Program-made: the position numbers and the translations under genes
Shown here: positions 1 to 13,374 of the stretch, piece after piece
Layout of the letters: each line of letters starts with the position of its first letter
Numbering within the stretch: the first letter of the stretch is position 1
The notes under the pieces: model-generated
The model's input: only the letters and a program-made list of their open reading frames with translations
Database searches by the model: none
What the model was told of the DNA's origin: nothing
NCBI GenBank assembly: GCA_947568835.1
Contig: OX387605.1
Location: 3,906,001 to 3,970,000 of the forward strand
Direction of reading: 5' to 3'
Length of the DNA: 64,000 nt
Origin: Protonemura montana
Taxonomy: Eukaryota > Arthropoda > Insecta > Plecoptera > Nemouridae

Positions 1-1619
1 TGGCCAGCGGACTAGATTGAATATCACTGCAGTGCTTCGGAGCATTCGAAAACATTTTTTTTTTTCATTGATATTTGAAAGAGTGGGACGTAAAGTCGAC
101 CAGCGTACGAGGCAGGCTTTAATGTGCAGGACACTGCTCGGCGCTCGTTGCTGAGATCCACGGGTTCGTGACCAGACCACATGAGCGCGGGCATCGTGAG
201 AAACAAATCGCATGGAAGACTGCGATTTCGGCCGAGATTACGTTTCGCGGGCCCCGTCCACGAGGTTTTGAAATACATTTTTGATACTGGATTTTAATAA
301 TCTGCTTATAAATATAATTGGGTCTTTCGTATGGCAACTCGAAAGAAATAAATCACTTCATTTAAAAGGAAGAAAGTTTTTCTTCCTTAGAAATAAATCT
401 TCGTTGGCATGCATGGTTAATTCAATACAAAGCCAAAGCTACCCTTTATCATTTCCTAATTCGGGCTCGACGGATAAATTCCGCTCGCCAGAGTATTCTT
501 CATTAAAACTGACGCAGAATATTTCAGCTTGCATTACCCGTACGGCGCGCTATGAAAACATATGGACGCACCACAAACACAGCATTTCGCTACCTTTCAC
601 ATCAGCCATGCAAACATTAGGCTCCATTCGGTTATCTTTTTGGAGGCATCAGATGAATCCGAGGGCACGGCTAAACGTCAGCCGCGTGCACTTCTTTGCT
701 ATTGAGCAGGCCTCGCCGGGATTCTGCAGCCAACTGACGATGAAACTGGAGTGTGTAATTCAGGCTACCACCTCACGAGTATACTGGCGCAGTCCATTCG
801 GCTGAGTGTATGTTTAATATTTGAAGAGTGGACTATGATTCCAATGAGGATGGTTTGGGTGTCGCTAGGGGTGCGCGAAAAGCGGTTTGGGCAGCTCAAT
901 TAGGCCGACACACAACACACACGTCCACATAAACACACACGCACACAGAGAGGGCAGACGCAAGGTATCATAGAGTGGATTTGTGGATCAGTACCATATG
1001 CAAACTATCCATTCCATAACATTGGGGGATTATACTCCCCGTGCTTTGTTTGCCTATATATTAAACAAACCCCATCACATCTTTCTGCCCAGCAGACCGG
1101 AGATCGATCGTCGATACTCACTAATTACCTCCCCGGCTGGGGTACAAATTACACTGTACACATTCACTGATGAGCGTATTTATTAGCAGAGTTTAGGTGC
1201 GACTGTTGCACTCTGGTTCCCTGTGATCGGCATCACTTTGAAGTTTGCTGTTGGGGTAACAGACGGCGATCAGGATACAAGTCGGGGATGATTCGCTTTG
1301 GATCGATCGGATATCTCAGAGAACTCGGATACATCGACACAATGAAACGAGAAAGCAATAACACAGAGGAGGAGGATTTTTGATAACTGTCCGCTTTCTG
1401 AGCTGCCAATAACACGTGGACATGTTTGACCGAAAGAGAAACTCTAATTGATCGTTTGCCAGGAAATCAAATCATTTTTCAGCTAAAGATAAGACAATCT
1501 TTTATTACGAGTTTTCTCGAGTTTTCCGAAATACGTCGGCGTGTTGATGACTTCGTACAGCAATCACGATCAATGATTTTGGGGTTTTTGATTGTCTTTA
1601 TGTGGGATCATGTTTCAAA

Positions 1620-1667
1620 GTGGAGGTGCCAGACTTAAAGCGGTGGTGGAGGTGCCATGTCTTAAGC
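1620..1667. repeat. Two imperfect 22-bp direct copies, period 26
   Basis: The segments at 1620-1641 and 1646-1667 both begin GTGGAGGTGCCA and end CTTAAAGC or CTTAAGC. Read on the minus strand, each contains TGGCACCTCCAC, which resembles the TGGCTCCTCCAC core of the dispersed repeat at 7770, 29307, 29472 and 53815. Confidence 0.6.
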
Positions 1668-1930
1668 TTGAAATTAATAATTTACCATCCAAATCGGCAC
1701 AAAGTGATATTCGACAGTTTAATGCAGCTGTGATTTGGGGGGCAGCGTTTTGTCACGGAAGGTCCGCTATTAATGCACAATTTCCGAGTCTCCCAGGCGA
1801 TACCGGGATCGACATGGAACGAACTTCATAGCGCAGGCGAGTGGGTGGCGAGGCGGGTGACTGACGGGACATGACACGGCTGTCGAATCTGTCTCGACTG
1901 GATTAGACTCGTTGTGTGTGGGGGGTTGAA

Positions 1931-1945
1931 GGGGGGGGGGGGGGG
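1931..1945. repeat. Poly(dG) tract, G15
   Basis: Fifteen uninterrupted G on the plus strand, set in a G-rich context. It is one of seven long G/C homopolymers in the window. Confidence 0.95.
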
Positions 1946-3939
1946 TGATACAGATTATATCCGGGGGCGCGCGACTGGTGCCCCCGTGCGAAAGAACTGC
2001 GTCGCTTGACACTGTCAGTCGAGCTTCCTCTGTCTGGCATCCAGGTATCCAACCCACCGCGCCCCAACCCCTCAAGCACGCCTTTGTAAACACCGATGCT
2101 CGTCTTTTTTCTTTTGAAACTGGATTTACTGGTTTCCAACAGGAACGAAACTGGGTTTAATTTTATTTCCAACCGTTTAAAATTCCGCTAAAATAGCGAA
2201 TTTATTTTTTATTTTTATGGAATGTTGCAACGTGTTGCGCTCTGTACGTTTGAATTAAAATTGCGAAAACGGTCGCAAATATATTAAATTCTACCGAATT
2301 AAAATTCCTTGAAAACGTCCCGGTTTTTGACCAACCAAGTCTTGATATTTTGATTTAGGTTCTGCAACTTGAATCGATATCCTGAAGGCTACTTTTCTCT
2401 CTGCAACTTGACAAATGGAAGGTCCTCGCGTATTTAATCAACGTTTTTAATAATTCATGGGAGCACACCAATCTGCTTGTCACCATAGACTGGCTGCCTT
2501 GCATGATCGATCTCTCCCACCTCGACATCGCCTCGTCATGCATGGGAGGCGATCAGCCACCTCGTCTCATTTAGTGGGCCCTGCATTATTTAATTAGTTT
2601 CTTTTAATTATTTCACTGCATTATAATTTTAAGTGGTTGGTATGTTGCCATCCTGGTCTCAGCAAACGGAGCAGCTAATTTATAACTTCCTCATCGCAGT
2701 TAATTAATTCCCAGTTTGGTTTATTTATGGCTAGCCTCCTTCGCGGGCCACCGTATCTTGCCTTTGCCCCCTCGCCTCGACCGTATCATCCTCATGTATT
2801 GCTGTTGCGCGCCTACAGCGCCAAGAGGAGGCACAACTCTGCTTAACTATTGATATCTCGGCAACTCCTTAATATTGACTAACTCTCGGGAATTGTTCGT
2901 CTCATTTTGCAGCCGTGCTCTAGAAAGAGAGAATAAATTACTTGAAGCAAACTTTCTCAAACTCTGAATAACCGTTGTGAATCTAGTTCATTAATTTAAT
3001 AGCCAATTGGTGCATGCGATGTAATTGTATCATCGAAACCACACCGACGATCAGCCAACTCGGAGGCAGGACGTTGTGCTTTTTTTTTAGCAAAAAAAAT
3101 GCATTTACAGTCTATATATATATTTTTTTTTTAATAAACATGCTTTTAATTTACTTTTTAAAAAAATAACTCAGTGTTTTAATTAAACTCTCAACAGCAG
3201 CTATTCATACATTATGACTCCGAAACGTGTATTTACTTATTAATTACCGGCGCTAGACGATAGGTGGAGATTACCCTGGATGCAAGCTCGAAAGCTCGAG
3301 GCTGGTTCATAAGATTCTGCTCGATCGCATATCGGGTTTGTTCGCCGGTCGCTCGCCTCTTGTTTGACTAACTTGGACCGCAATCCGCGCGGCGAACGCG
3401 AACAGAATGCTACGGCACTAAGTTGCAATTCAACTGCAGTTTCTACTTTGCGTGGCCACCACTGTGTGCATGCAGCTAGCATTTGCTAGAGACACACAGA
3501 TCGCTCCGGTGAAAAGCTCTGAGCGGAAAATGCGGCGCGATTTAGTAGACTCTTCGTGATTGTGATTGGAAGTTTAATTTTCTCTCTCTAACCGTGCAAT
3601 GTATATGTAGTTAAAAGGAGCAAGAGGAACTGAACGCCTCTCCCCTAGGTACTCCACCCGACGAGGAAAGCATCTTTAAGCGTCGTTTACGAGATGAAAA
3701 TTCGACATTTAGCTTGGTACTTTGTTGTGAAATCAAGTGGATCTGTGTAGACATTTAAGAAAATTATTAAATTCGAACGTGAAATAACAAATCGTAATTA
3801 TAAAGATAAAAAAACCACCCGTTGTAGTTTAATTCTGGTAATTATTTAATTCTGTCTCTAGCATAAATCTGTATCCATACATTATCAGAGAAGAGAAAGC
3901 TGATGGTTCTCTGGTAGTACTGACTGATTGGTTTCAAAG

Positions 3940-3960
3940 CTCTCTCTCTCTCTCTCTCTC
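3940..3960. repeat. (CT)n microsatellite
   Basis: About ten and a half perfect CT repeats. Confidence 0.95.
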
Positions 3961-6900
3961 AGCTCGCTTCAGATCTCGGCCTGGATATTGCAATGCAGTT
4001 GCCCGTCGTCTCCATGTAGCATCCACTAACGCTGGGCAGATTTGCATTGTCAAGTAGCTGGAAATTCCTTCGTCGAGTCAATAACGCGCAGCTAGTGCCG
4101 AGCAAATGAGCGATATCGCATCTAATTTCTTCTCGAAATGATCTTTATTTATGAGCCTCGGTGTTTGTTCTCATCACGAGAATACGAAATTAGTTATCAA
4201 AATCTTCCAGAATGCGGGGATTTCTATAGCTAACACCGTCGGCCGTATCCTTTCTGGTAGGTACCGTAGAAAGGGGTGAAGTTTCACGACTAGTTTTCTC
4301 AATTAGTTGACTCCTTAAGAGCAAAGGTGTTGGCGAAGTCGTCCTGAAAGTACCTCAAGCAAACCGCCAGGGCGTGAACAGTCCATTAGAGACATGGAAA
4401 GCTTTTAGTTTGCGGTTTAGTCTTTCGAGTCTTTGAGACTCGAGCTCGCTGCAGAACGAGAGATGGCATCGCACAAGTCGAGATAAATTCAATAACTTCG
4501 TTTTAAGTTATTCGTCGATTTGCTGCGGCGCTCGCGTCGACCGCGGCTCGAAGCTATAAGACATCACGCGCGCACCCAAAAGTCTTAATACATTCTAAAG
4601 GTTTCAGTGGAGATAATTTAAAATCCCTCTCTTTCGATGCTCACTTCTGTCGATTGTTACCATCACACTTAATTGGCATTTAAATTGTCGGTCGTTAATG
4701 TGTGGCTTGTCCACTATTAGATCGCAAACCTAGTTAGTGTGTCCCTCCACTTGTTGGTATTCGCAGGCGGACGCGTCACGCGAGCGTCGCGACGCCGAGC
4801 GTCTCTTTGAAGTCGACGACGTCATATCGTAGCGTGACCCGCACCCCGTTCACCGCCGGCTAATTAGTGGCTAGCCAGCGCGTGTCAGTTAATCTGCTTG
4901 CGACCATGCGTTGCTTCTGCTTGCGCAGCTCCTGCTTGCGCCCTACAACATTACTTTGTTGTGTCGTTGTATGACAGTTCTACTAACTAGCGGCAATCAC
5001 TAAGTCGACCGGTGAAATTTTAGCACGCCTGACACACGCATACACGCACACACACAAACAGATTTCACGAAAACTGCCGCGCGAAATGCGGACGACGTTA
5101 AGCTGCTTTTGTACGTTGTACACGAGGCTGTGAAACCCAAGTTAGCTCGCTTATTTTGTGCTAGTTTTGCCGTGCAATATGCAATCTAATTATACGGGAT
5201 AAAAATCCTCCTCATTATTTCATGCGGCACGTGTGCTTAAAAATCATTCTGAGAGCTCGCCTGCGAGTTTGGTCTGGTTGTCAGAACAAAAGTTCTCGGT
5301 TGTGATATGGAGAGCCGCATGGTATTCGTCTATCCTGTGCAAGGGACGACGGAGGGAAACTCCGCATTGGAGCCAATAGTTTTTCAAACTCGGGCAAGGA
5401 AGAGGGATATCTTGCCTTTGGTATTCATGAGCAACCTTTGCATGCGCGAATATCCTAGCTTCATCAATGTTTCATCACCTTTTCTAACTTCAACTTCCTA
5501 TACTTCTACTTCTTCAGGTCGCACATCAAAATTTTATCTTTAGGCTATAACGTGCTGTTTTCAAAAATATTGGTAGCGAAGAGCCCATATACTTTTACTT
5601 TTGCATTAATAATTGTGTAGGCGCTCACATTTCGATTGGCCTCCGACTTGTTCGGTTGTATTTTAAAGGGCAACGGAACATGCCCAGAGATATGCAATCA
5701 TGGCGATGTGAAATCCACTGTTCATTTGAAGGCTCGGATTAAAATGTTTGTACCTAATATCAGTGCAAACACGTGTTGGAAGGAAGTACATGTTCCTGCA
5801 CTCCAAACGCAATTATTCTTGTTAAACCAGCGCAATGCGCGTGCATGCATTGCTCTTTAAGCATCAATAAGTAATTTTGAAATCAAAATAAAACGAGCAG
5901 AATCAATTTTAGCTACAACTTCCTACCCACCCCTTTCTGTGCACGCTACATAAATTCACAATTCTGTATCGAATAAACTGTCAATATTATCACATTTTTT
6001 GAAACCCTTAAGAGACCAAAAGGCTTATTCCCGGCTGCACCAAGTTTAAAACTTGTTGAACTGCGTGCTTTCTTTCAAAACCAGCAGATTTTTTTAAAGC
6101 TTGTATTTGTTTGTAAAGACAAGAGTAATTTTCCTGTAGTGTGCTAGAGAGAAAGAGAAAAAAGAGAAGACGCAAGCAGCCACGTTCTGAAACTTGCCGT
6201 TGCGTCGCATCAAGAGGCACATGGCGGCGTCGGCGTCGGCGTCGGTTGTACCGACGGAAAGAGCCTCTCATGGGATCTCGAGAGCTCCAGATATTGCATA
6301 AGCACTCAGCTTCTTTAATGCAATACGGGTTGTGTCAGCTTAAACTTGCTACGCTGCCATTCCTCGAATTTCGGAACTATCAGTCATAATAAAGTATGTT
6401 ACTTTGTTTCACGAAAAATAAGAAGTGTAAAGATTATTATTCATGATGCACATGTAAACGATTTAAAAAACGTGGTCACAAACTATCAGGCTTTTATACA
6501 AAAATATTCAAGTAAAATAACCAATGTGATGCTGGTGCGTGCAAGGCTCCAGGCGCTGATTGAAAATTTGTCATGGATTTTTTTTTTGCGAAAGTACCAC
6601 AAATTGTTAAGCTGCAATAGGGTGTACTTGTACCGGATTACGCTTAGTAGGAATACTCGATGTGCATTGAACAATATGCATAATTGCTGGCCACAGTATG
6701 TTTTAAATGGACCGAAACCCTCGCACCACTTCGGTGCTCCCCGGCGTAGATAATGCGAGCGACATTATTATCAATTCGACATAAAACCACAACAGTGGCC
6801 ATTAAGTCCACGGCGCCGTGTTTAAAATTCCGCTAGTATTTCAGTGGAAATCCATTTTGATAGGTGCCTGTGAGTTAATGCGGCCATTACGATATTTATT

Positions 6901-7769
6901 TGGAATTATTTCCGCAAACTTTGTACCTCTAACTCAAGCGTAGCGCAACTTTCGCGTCACGGTAGAGTGGTTGGGCAGCGCTGCCAGGGTCGCGGTGGCG
7001 GGGGAACGAAGCTCGCCAGACTGTTGCCTCGGCAACATAGCGTCGCCGGAAAGCGGAAGAACACTGCCGCACCAATAACGCGAGCGTCCGTTAATATTCC
7101 ACGCACAAGATCCGGCAAAGCTCATCTTTCGGACATTTTCCCCGGCGCGTATCTTTGCTAAAAACCGCTCATCTATCTGCTCGAATGATTCACGACGTCA
7201 TAAACCTAATAAGATGATATTCATAGCGTGCCAGGGATTGGCTGTAATGTTGTACATATTTCACTGTTTTAACATGAGAGACCGCACGACCACGACGCAC
7301 CTTTATAAGCAGCTTTTTCCTTTAATATCGAAAATATGAATAGGTAGGATGCGAGCCGAGCGCGGGAGAAAATTGCACGTCTAGTTTCATATTTATGTCA
7401 AATGCCAGCGCGGTGCTGTAAGTGTTATTTAACGATTATTTGTTGTGTACTCAAAACCGTTGTCTAAACCTAAAATCCAACGCAAGCCCACGAAACTGCA
7501 ATGGGAAAAATACGAACAACAATTTTTTTCATTATTTTTTTAATTTTTGATAATAGTCTTGCGGTAAAGCTTAACAATGTAATGACCTCCTAAACGCGCC
7601 TTGCTAAGCAGACCTAAAACCAACGACTTCATTGCCAAAATAGCTCGAAAATGGCTCGAAATAGATGGTGCGAGAAAAATATTGAATTCAAACTGTATAT
7701 CTTTTGACGCTGAGCCCTTTTGTTTCTTCACCTAATATTATAACTTTGAAAGTGTATGCATACATCTAA

Positions 7770-7817
7770 CTCCTAGACGCAGCCCACAGAGCAGATCGTG
7801 GAGCCGGCACCTCCACC
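7770..7817 (+). repeat. Dispersed repeat core, copy A (divergent)
   Basis: This matches the consensus ACGCAGCCCGCAGAGCAGA followed by (T)GGCTCCTCCACC seen at 29307, 29472 and 53815, with several substitutions (GGCACCTCCACC at its end). Terminal repeats and the full element boundary cannot be seen. Confidence 0.55.
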
Positions 7818-9014
7818 CCTTTGAAAGGAGCATCTGGTGTGGACAATTTCAAGGATGTCCTCTCAAAGCCTTTGCATATAGTTGAGTTTCAAACTGGTTC
7901 ATAATCCCACAATCATTGTGTGCAGACATACCCGACTCTAAAAGTGTATTAAAAGAGATTTCAAACACTCTGCGCTATTACACCGCCATGTTGTCGTAGT
8001 GAAATCTAAAAACTAAACAACCGCTAATGTACGTCGGAGCAATTTAGCTCTATTTGAACAAGCGCAACTGAAATAATTCTCTCAATATTGTAACACACAA
8101 ACTAGTTCCCATTAATAATGTTGTCTAAACACAAAGAATATTAGCTGCTAGTACTTCAACATTGCTAGCCAAGGCCTTCAAGCGCCGAGCCCCACCTCCC
8201 CGCCCCTCTGCCCCCGTAGCCAGCGCAAATCCCAGCCCTCTCCCAAAACAGCACTCGACATCCCTCTAATCCGGACTTAGCGACTGAAGTTCAACTTGTA
8301 GGCTTTAGTGTAGACGCGCAAACTGTTTACACGAGTGCTAATTTCCCTGGGTGTTGAGACCCGGCCGAGACTCCGCGGTGGTGGCGACGGCGATGCTTTC
8401 CCCCGCTTGCACGGCTGGCGAGCACCACGCCGCTTCCCCGGTTCGGCTCTCGGCGTCTCCTTTGGACGTTGAATACCGCCAATTGCTTATCCCTAGGGAA
8501 CTAGCTAGCGCGCGGTCCGGTCATTTCCACTAGCATGCTGCGTGAAGTTTGAAATAGAGATCTCCTAGAGTTATCCGTTTAAGCGCATGTATGTAAATGT
8601 GAGTTTTGACCTCTCGGCGTGGGCGGTGTACTACGCTAGTGGAGCAAGACGCCGCTTTGGATTCTTCTGCGCCGATAGCAAATAGAAAGTTGTGTTGTGC
8701 GTGTGAATGTGCGTGTGTATAAGGGGCAACGTGCTCGGGGATGCGATCAACACTTTGACTCGCGGTAGCCGAGTTATTGAGTCCGGCACGATGTAGGTAT
8801 GTTGTCACTTTAATTCGTGGCGATCGCACTGGGACAACGCGGGTCGCGATCATCGTACGGGTCAAGGTTTAAAACAAGAACGGATGAGTGGAGATGAGGA
8901 TGCAAGCCGTATGTTATTAGATTGTTAGCCGTATGATTGCGCCTTGTAGAGGAAGAGGAGCGAGGGAATAAGACGTGCCGGCCAGCCCGAGATGGGACAG
9001 AATGGGACGGAAGC

Positions 9015-9037
9015 AACCAGCCAGCCAGCCAGCCAGA
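9015..9037. repeat. (CCAG)n tetranucleotide microsatellite
   Basis: About five tandem CCAG copies. Confidence 0.9.
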
Positions 9038-12000
9038 GCCGACTCCATTACGGGAATTGGAATGGGACTCCCAGGGCTGTCTGATACTTTAAGCTACAAG
9101 CGGGGTAAACCTTTCTCTAATTGTGCCCCGTGAATGAGGAAACGGCGAGGTGAGTTTTTTATTTGCCGTATAAAGATTGGAATCGAAATGTCGTTTAATT
9201 TTTAAATTACTGTGTCAGTTTGGAGCGTGCCTTTATTTTCGGTTACTAGTGACCTTGACATGGTTCAATAGAGTCACGAGGCGATGTGGTTTTAGCGTGT
9301 TAAGCCGTGTTCTTGTATTCTGGGGGATTATTGAGGTGACTTAGCGACGTACAAAGAGTAGATGAAGGATTGCACCTGTTATAAGAGAGTGCAGGAAATG
9401 CGAGTGGTGTTCATGCATTTCCGATTGGTAAACGCAGCTTGAAGAAATCTTTGCACAATCAACTGCATCCGATCCTATCAGCTTTTATTTCTGTTTTTAA
9501 AGAAATTGGAGTGGAATATATGCAAATAACGAGCACGTTTGATTAATATTTTCCTGGAAACAAGCTACTGCACATTTCATATTGTATTCATTTTTTTACA
9601 TTTTCACCGGAAAGTTAATGCTTTTCCGAAAAAAAAGTGTATTATGGATTTCCTTTCTCGTATCTCAGTGCAATAATTTAGCAGATGTGAAACACGAGGC
9701 TTTCATCGGCATATGATTTAGTGTCGCCCAGCTCAGGCATTCCTCTGTCGCCGTCGGCGACGCGGTCGTGTTCATTTCCTGGCCGATGCTTGTTCCCTAT
9801 CCCTGGTCTCGGCGCGGAAAACCTCGTCGTGGTCCTGGACCGTCCCACGGAGTTAGCCAAGAAGCAGACAATCTTCGACCTAGCGAAGTTCTCGCTTAGC
9901 CACGGGCAGTCGGCGCCTTCCGAGTAAACAAGCGGTCTCTGGAAATGAACAATTACCTAATTGTCTCCACGGCTCAAGCGCACAAAACGTTTTTAGCAAA
10001 TGAAAACGCCCACGACTCGGGATCAAGGTGCTACTTCCTTGTTACCAATTTAAAGCCGCCTCAGGGAGTGTTATCAAAGCTACAACAGTTGCATCCACTT
10101 CGGCTCGACGCCACCCAACATTTTCATGCTTCACAAATATGAAACGTTCGTTAAGAGGAGTTGGAAGAATTTGCACTGTAATTTCTTCTTCTCCACTTGA
10201 TCGGTTCCGGCGATATTTTAAACTAAGTATTTCCATTTTCATAAGTGATCTCTCAAGCGTGCGTAGAGCCGGTTCCTTCTCCGAATCCTGCCAGTGGTAG
10301 ACGGTATATTCGGTATATATTCGAGTCCGAGTATTCATCGGAAGTTCAAGTCGAAAAGTCAAGAGCGAGAGAAAAGATGCCATCTCAATAAATTCAAATC
10401 ACGCGGAAATGAAAAGGCGAAAGAAAGTCGAAGTTTGCTTAAAGCATGGGCACGAGCCTCTTGCGATGAACGCGGGAAACCTAATCGAAGATTTCAATTG
10501 TGGATCCCTGACATTCGGAGTCGTTCGTTCTTGAATCGAGAAGCAGATATTTCTTTCAGAGTGTTGGCCACACTTTGCCCCTGAGCTAAGAGCAGGGATG
10601 CTATCTTTTGATATCGTATTCGTCAAGTTAATTGCTGACTTGAATAAAGCGATCTGAACTCGACATCGTTCAGCCATTCGAATGGCCCCTTTGCATTTTA
10701 CAAGTATCAACACTTTTCCATTCATCGTTCGATACTCCACGGAGCTGGCCAATATCTCCAGGCATCAAATGATCTGATGTAATTTGACTTTGTAATTTGC
10801 TTTCGACCAAGCGGGTCCCGTGAATGTACTTTATGTTACTCGAGGTATTTAGAGGTTTGCCAGTAGAGCGTTTGAAAGACTTAGCGACCGCCCTTCGGAG
10901 CGGCGACCGCTGTAAGGATTCCAGCGGCCGGCAGAATTCTGACGCGTTAATCCTGGATTTCACTTGATTCATGGTCCGAACATGACCGTCGCCAGGTGTA
11001 CGATACGATAACAATTTTCGGTGTCTTCTACCGCGAATTTCTGGCCGATTGAATTGCGACCTTACGCGGGAATATCAGCTGCAATTTCTCACTTCCAGGA
11101 GCGAATGCATGCATCTCGCTAGTAGCTTATGTTCGAAACGCAATACGCAGAAAAGCTTTTTCCTTTCTGTGCCATGAAAAGATAATAACTGCAGATTCCT
11201 ATTGCCAACTGAGCCAAAAATTAAAAATGCCTTTTTTGAAAATGAACCCTTTCTTTAATTAGACATAAGGCAATTCAGTGCAGTACTCGGCTGCTTTTTC
11301 AATATAGTGCAAGATGAGGCATTGCGAATGATGAATGTAGCAGTTGGAAAAGTTCTTTGTGCAGAATGAAAAGCACTCGAGTTTGGCTATGAATTGCTGC
11401 AGGTACTTCAGAGTTGGAACATTAGTTTGCTTACATACAGAAAACAAGTTGAAAGCCTAGTTAGATTCAAGTGTACACGTTCCATTCCATCATTGCGCAG
11501 CCACGCTAGCTGCCTGTATTCTTGCTATGTTATGTGTACCACTGCAGCCGCTGCTGCTGTTGCTGGTGAAATCAAGTCGGGATATTTTTTCTTATTCAGA
11601 GTTAGTATTTTTATGGAAGTAGATTCCGGCTGGATTTCCTTTTGTTTGTTTTAAAGTATTAAATTGACAAAAGAAAAAAATAAATAACGTCTCGCAACTT
11701 TTTCTCGAGCTAAACTTTTAAAACATCTCTCAGGTCATTAAATTCGTCGCGATATTTCCACGAGACGCAAGTGCCGATTGCAGACGTGATTACCGTCTGG
11801 TCCAGCGACTCCAGTCCAGCCGTCGAGCACGATGCGTTGTCCTGGTTACACACCCATTACACACACTCACACACTTCCCAGTTTAATTAGCCACGGTGAC
11901 ATGAGGTCCCGACTATTTGGTATCTTCTTTCAATTTCGCTGCATCTGGCGATTGATTGATCCCATTAATTCTTGGGGAGGCAGTTACTTTGCAGTCTTCG

Positions 12001-12251
12001 TCTTATGGACATGGACAGCATAGTTTACGGGCTCGCGTGTTTTTATCAGGTTCCCATCTTCTCAAGGGACAATGCTCGAGCTGGAATTGTGCACGCCGCC
12101 GACCGGGGCTATTGCACTAGTGATAAGTTGGTGTCCAATTGATTGGTCGCTTGTTTTTGCCTGTTCTACACATGTCCAGGCTGTTTTATCACCACGTCAC
12201 GTCAGGTCAAGTGATGAATGACTTTTGTTCGCCGTATCTAACCTTCGGGGA

Positions 12252-12286
12252 TGTGTATGTGTGTGTGTGTTTGTGTCTCTGTGTGA
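12252..12286. repeat. Imperfect (GT)n microsatellite
   Basis: An alternating GT run interrupted by ATGT and CTCT. Confidence 0.85.
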
Positions 12287-12956
12287 GCGCAGGGAGTCGA
12301 ACACAAGACGGTCCGTGCCGGTCTCGCTGGACATCGACTCGGGTGGATCCGTCTTGGAGAATGTGTCATCGGTCCGTGGGTCTGATTAGGAGTTAAGAAG
12401 CATTTCCAATGTCATTTCCGGACCAGTGTCGTCATCAATCATATCCTACGTCAGCGTTTCTTGGAAAGTAGAGCACGTGTCACCCTGCAATTGGTACAGA
12501 ACTCGAAAGAAAGAGCTACACGGAGAAAGAAAGACAGTTGCAAGGGTGTAACGAGTGAGGGAAATAAATAGAGAAGCGCTTCGCGATGGCGTATCGATTG
12601 ACCGATCTGCTTCTTTTTTAATTATAACATAAGTCTATTCGACGAGACAATCAAGCCACGGACTTAAGGTTGCTTACGACTTACTAGATGCTATCTTTTA
12701 GAAACTTTTTGTGCCCTAAACGTCTCCCTTTCTGTTTATATAAAGAAACATTTCGTATATTATGCGCTTACCCGACCCACCTTCACAAATTGTGGAATTT
12801 ATGATAGTTTTAATAAAAATTCATATCTTAGCCAACGCGCGAGCTTCACAAAACATAACCCAAGCAGGGCATTACGAGGCGGTGAAGTATGCTGCTTCAT
12901 TGTTGGGGTAGCGAACGGTGCGGGGTGGACGGGGCAGGAACGGTGTGGCGCGGTGT

Positions 12957-12969
12957 GGGGGGGGGGGGG
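12957..12969. repeat. Poly(dG) tract, G13
   Basis: Thirteen consecutive G, followed by an A and a further G4. Confidence 0.95.
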
Positions 12970-13296
12970 AGGGGATCGCAGCAAGAGTGCTCCCTGATGA
13001 ATGTGTCCAGGAATTATGTTCTGGGAAAACAAGCATGTGCGAGTCGACCGAGGTAATTCCGTTCTGCGGTGAAATGCACAACGCCTGGGCCGAGACTGGG
13101 ACTCGAGCTTGTGTAGGTACGGGTGGGCGGCCGAGGTACAGGACGGCGGCGACATGGGCAGGCGGCGTCGACGTTGGCCCGCGTGCTGGCATTAGCCAGG
13201 AGACAAACACGGCCGCGAGAACACGTCGTGTTCCAGTTTGTGTTCGCCGACAGGACCCGACGTATACGCGTCTAGGTGTTCGCTCTCCCCAAACCT

Positions 13297-13374
13297 CACA
13301 CGCACACATACGCACAAAAACACACACGCACACACCCACACACACATATATAGATATGTATATATATATATATA
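13297..13374. repeat. Compound (CA)n-(TA)n microsatellite
   Basis: A CA-rich stretch to about 13346 passes directly into an alternating TA stretch to 13374. It explains the long low-complexity open frames on both strands here. Confidence 0.9.

Noticed and set aside
281..805. 174-codon plus-strand open frame near the left edge
   Set aside because: It begins at a non-ATG codon, shows no domain, has an irregular composition and lies in AT-rich noncoding sequence; it is a chance frame.
4906..4974. Short ATG-led, Cys/Leu-rich 22-codon peptide in a CpG-richer patch, considered as a DIP signal-peptide exon
   Set aside because: It is closed by a stop before any phase-1 donor and has too little hydrophobic continuity.
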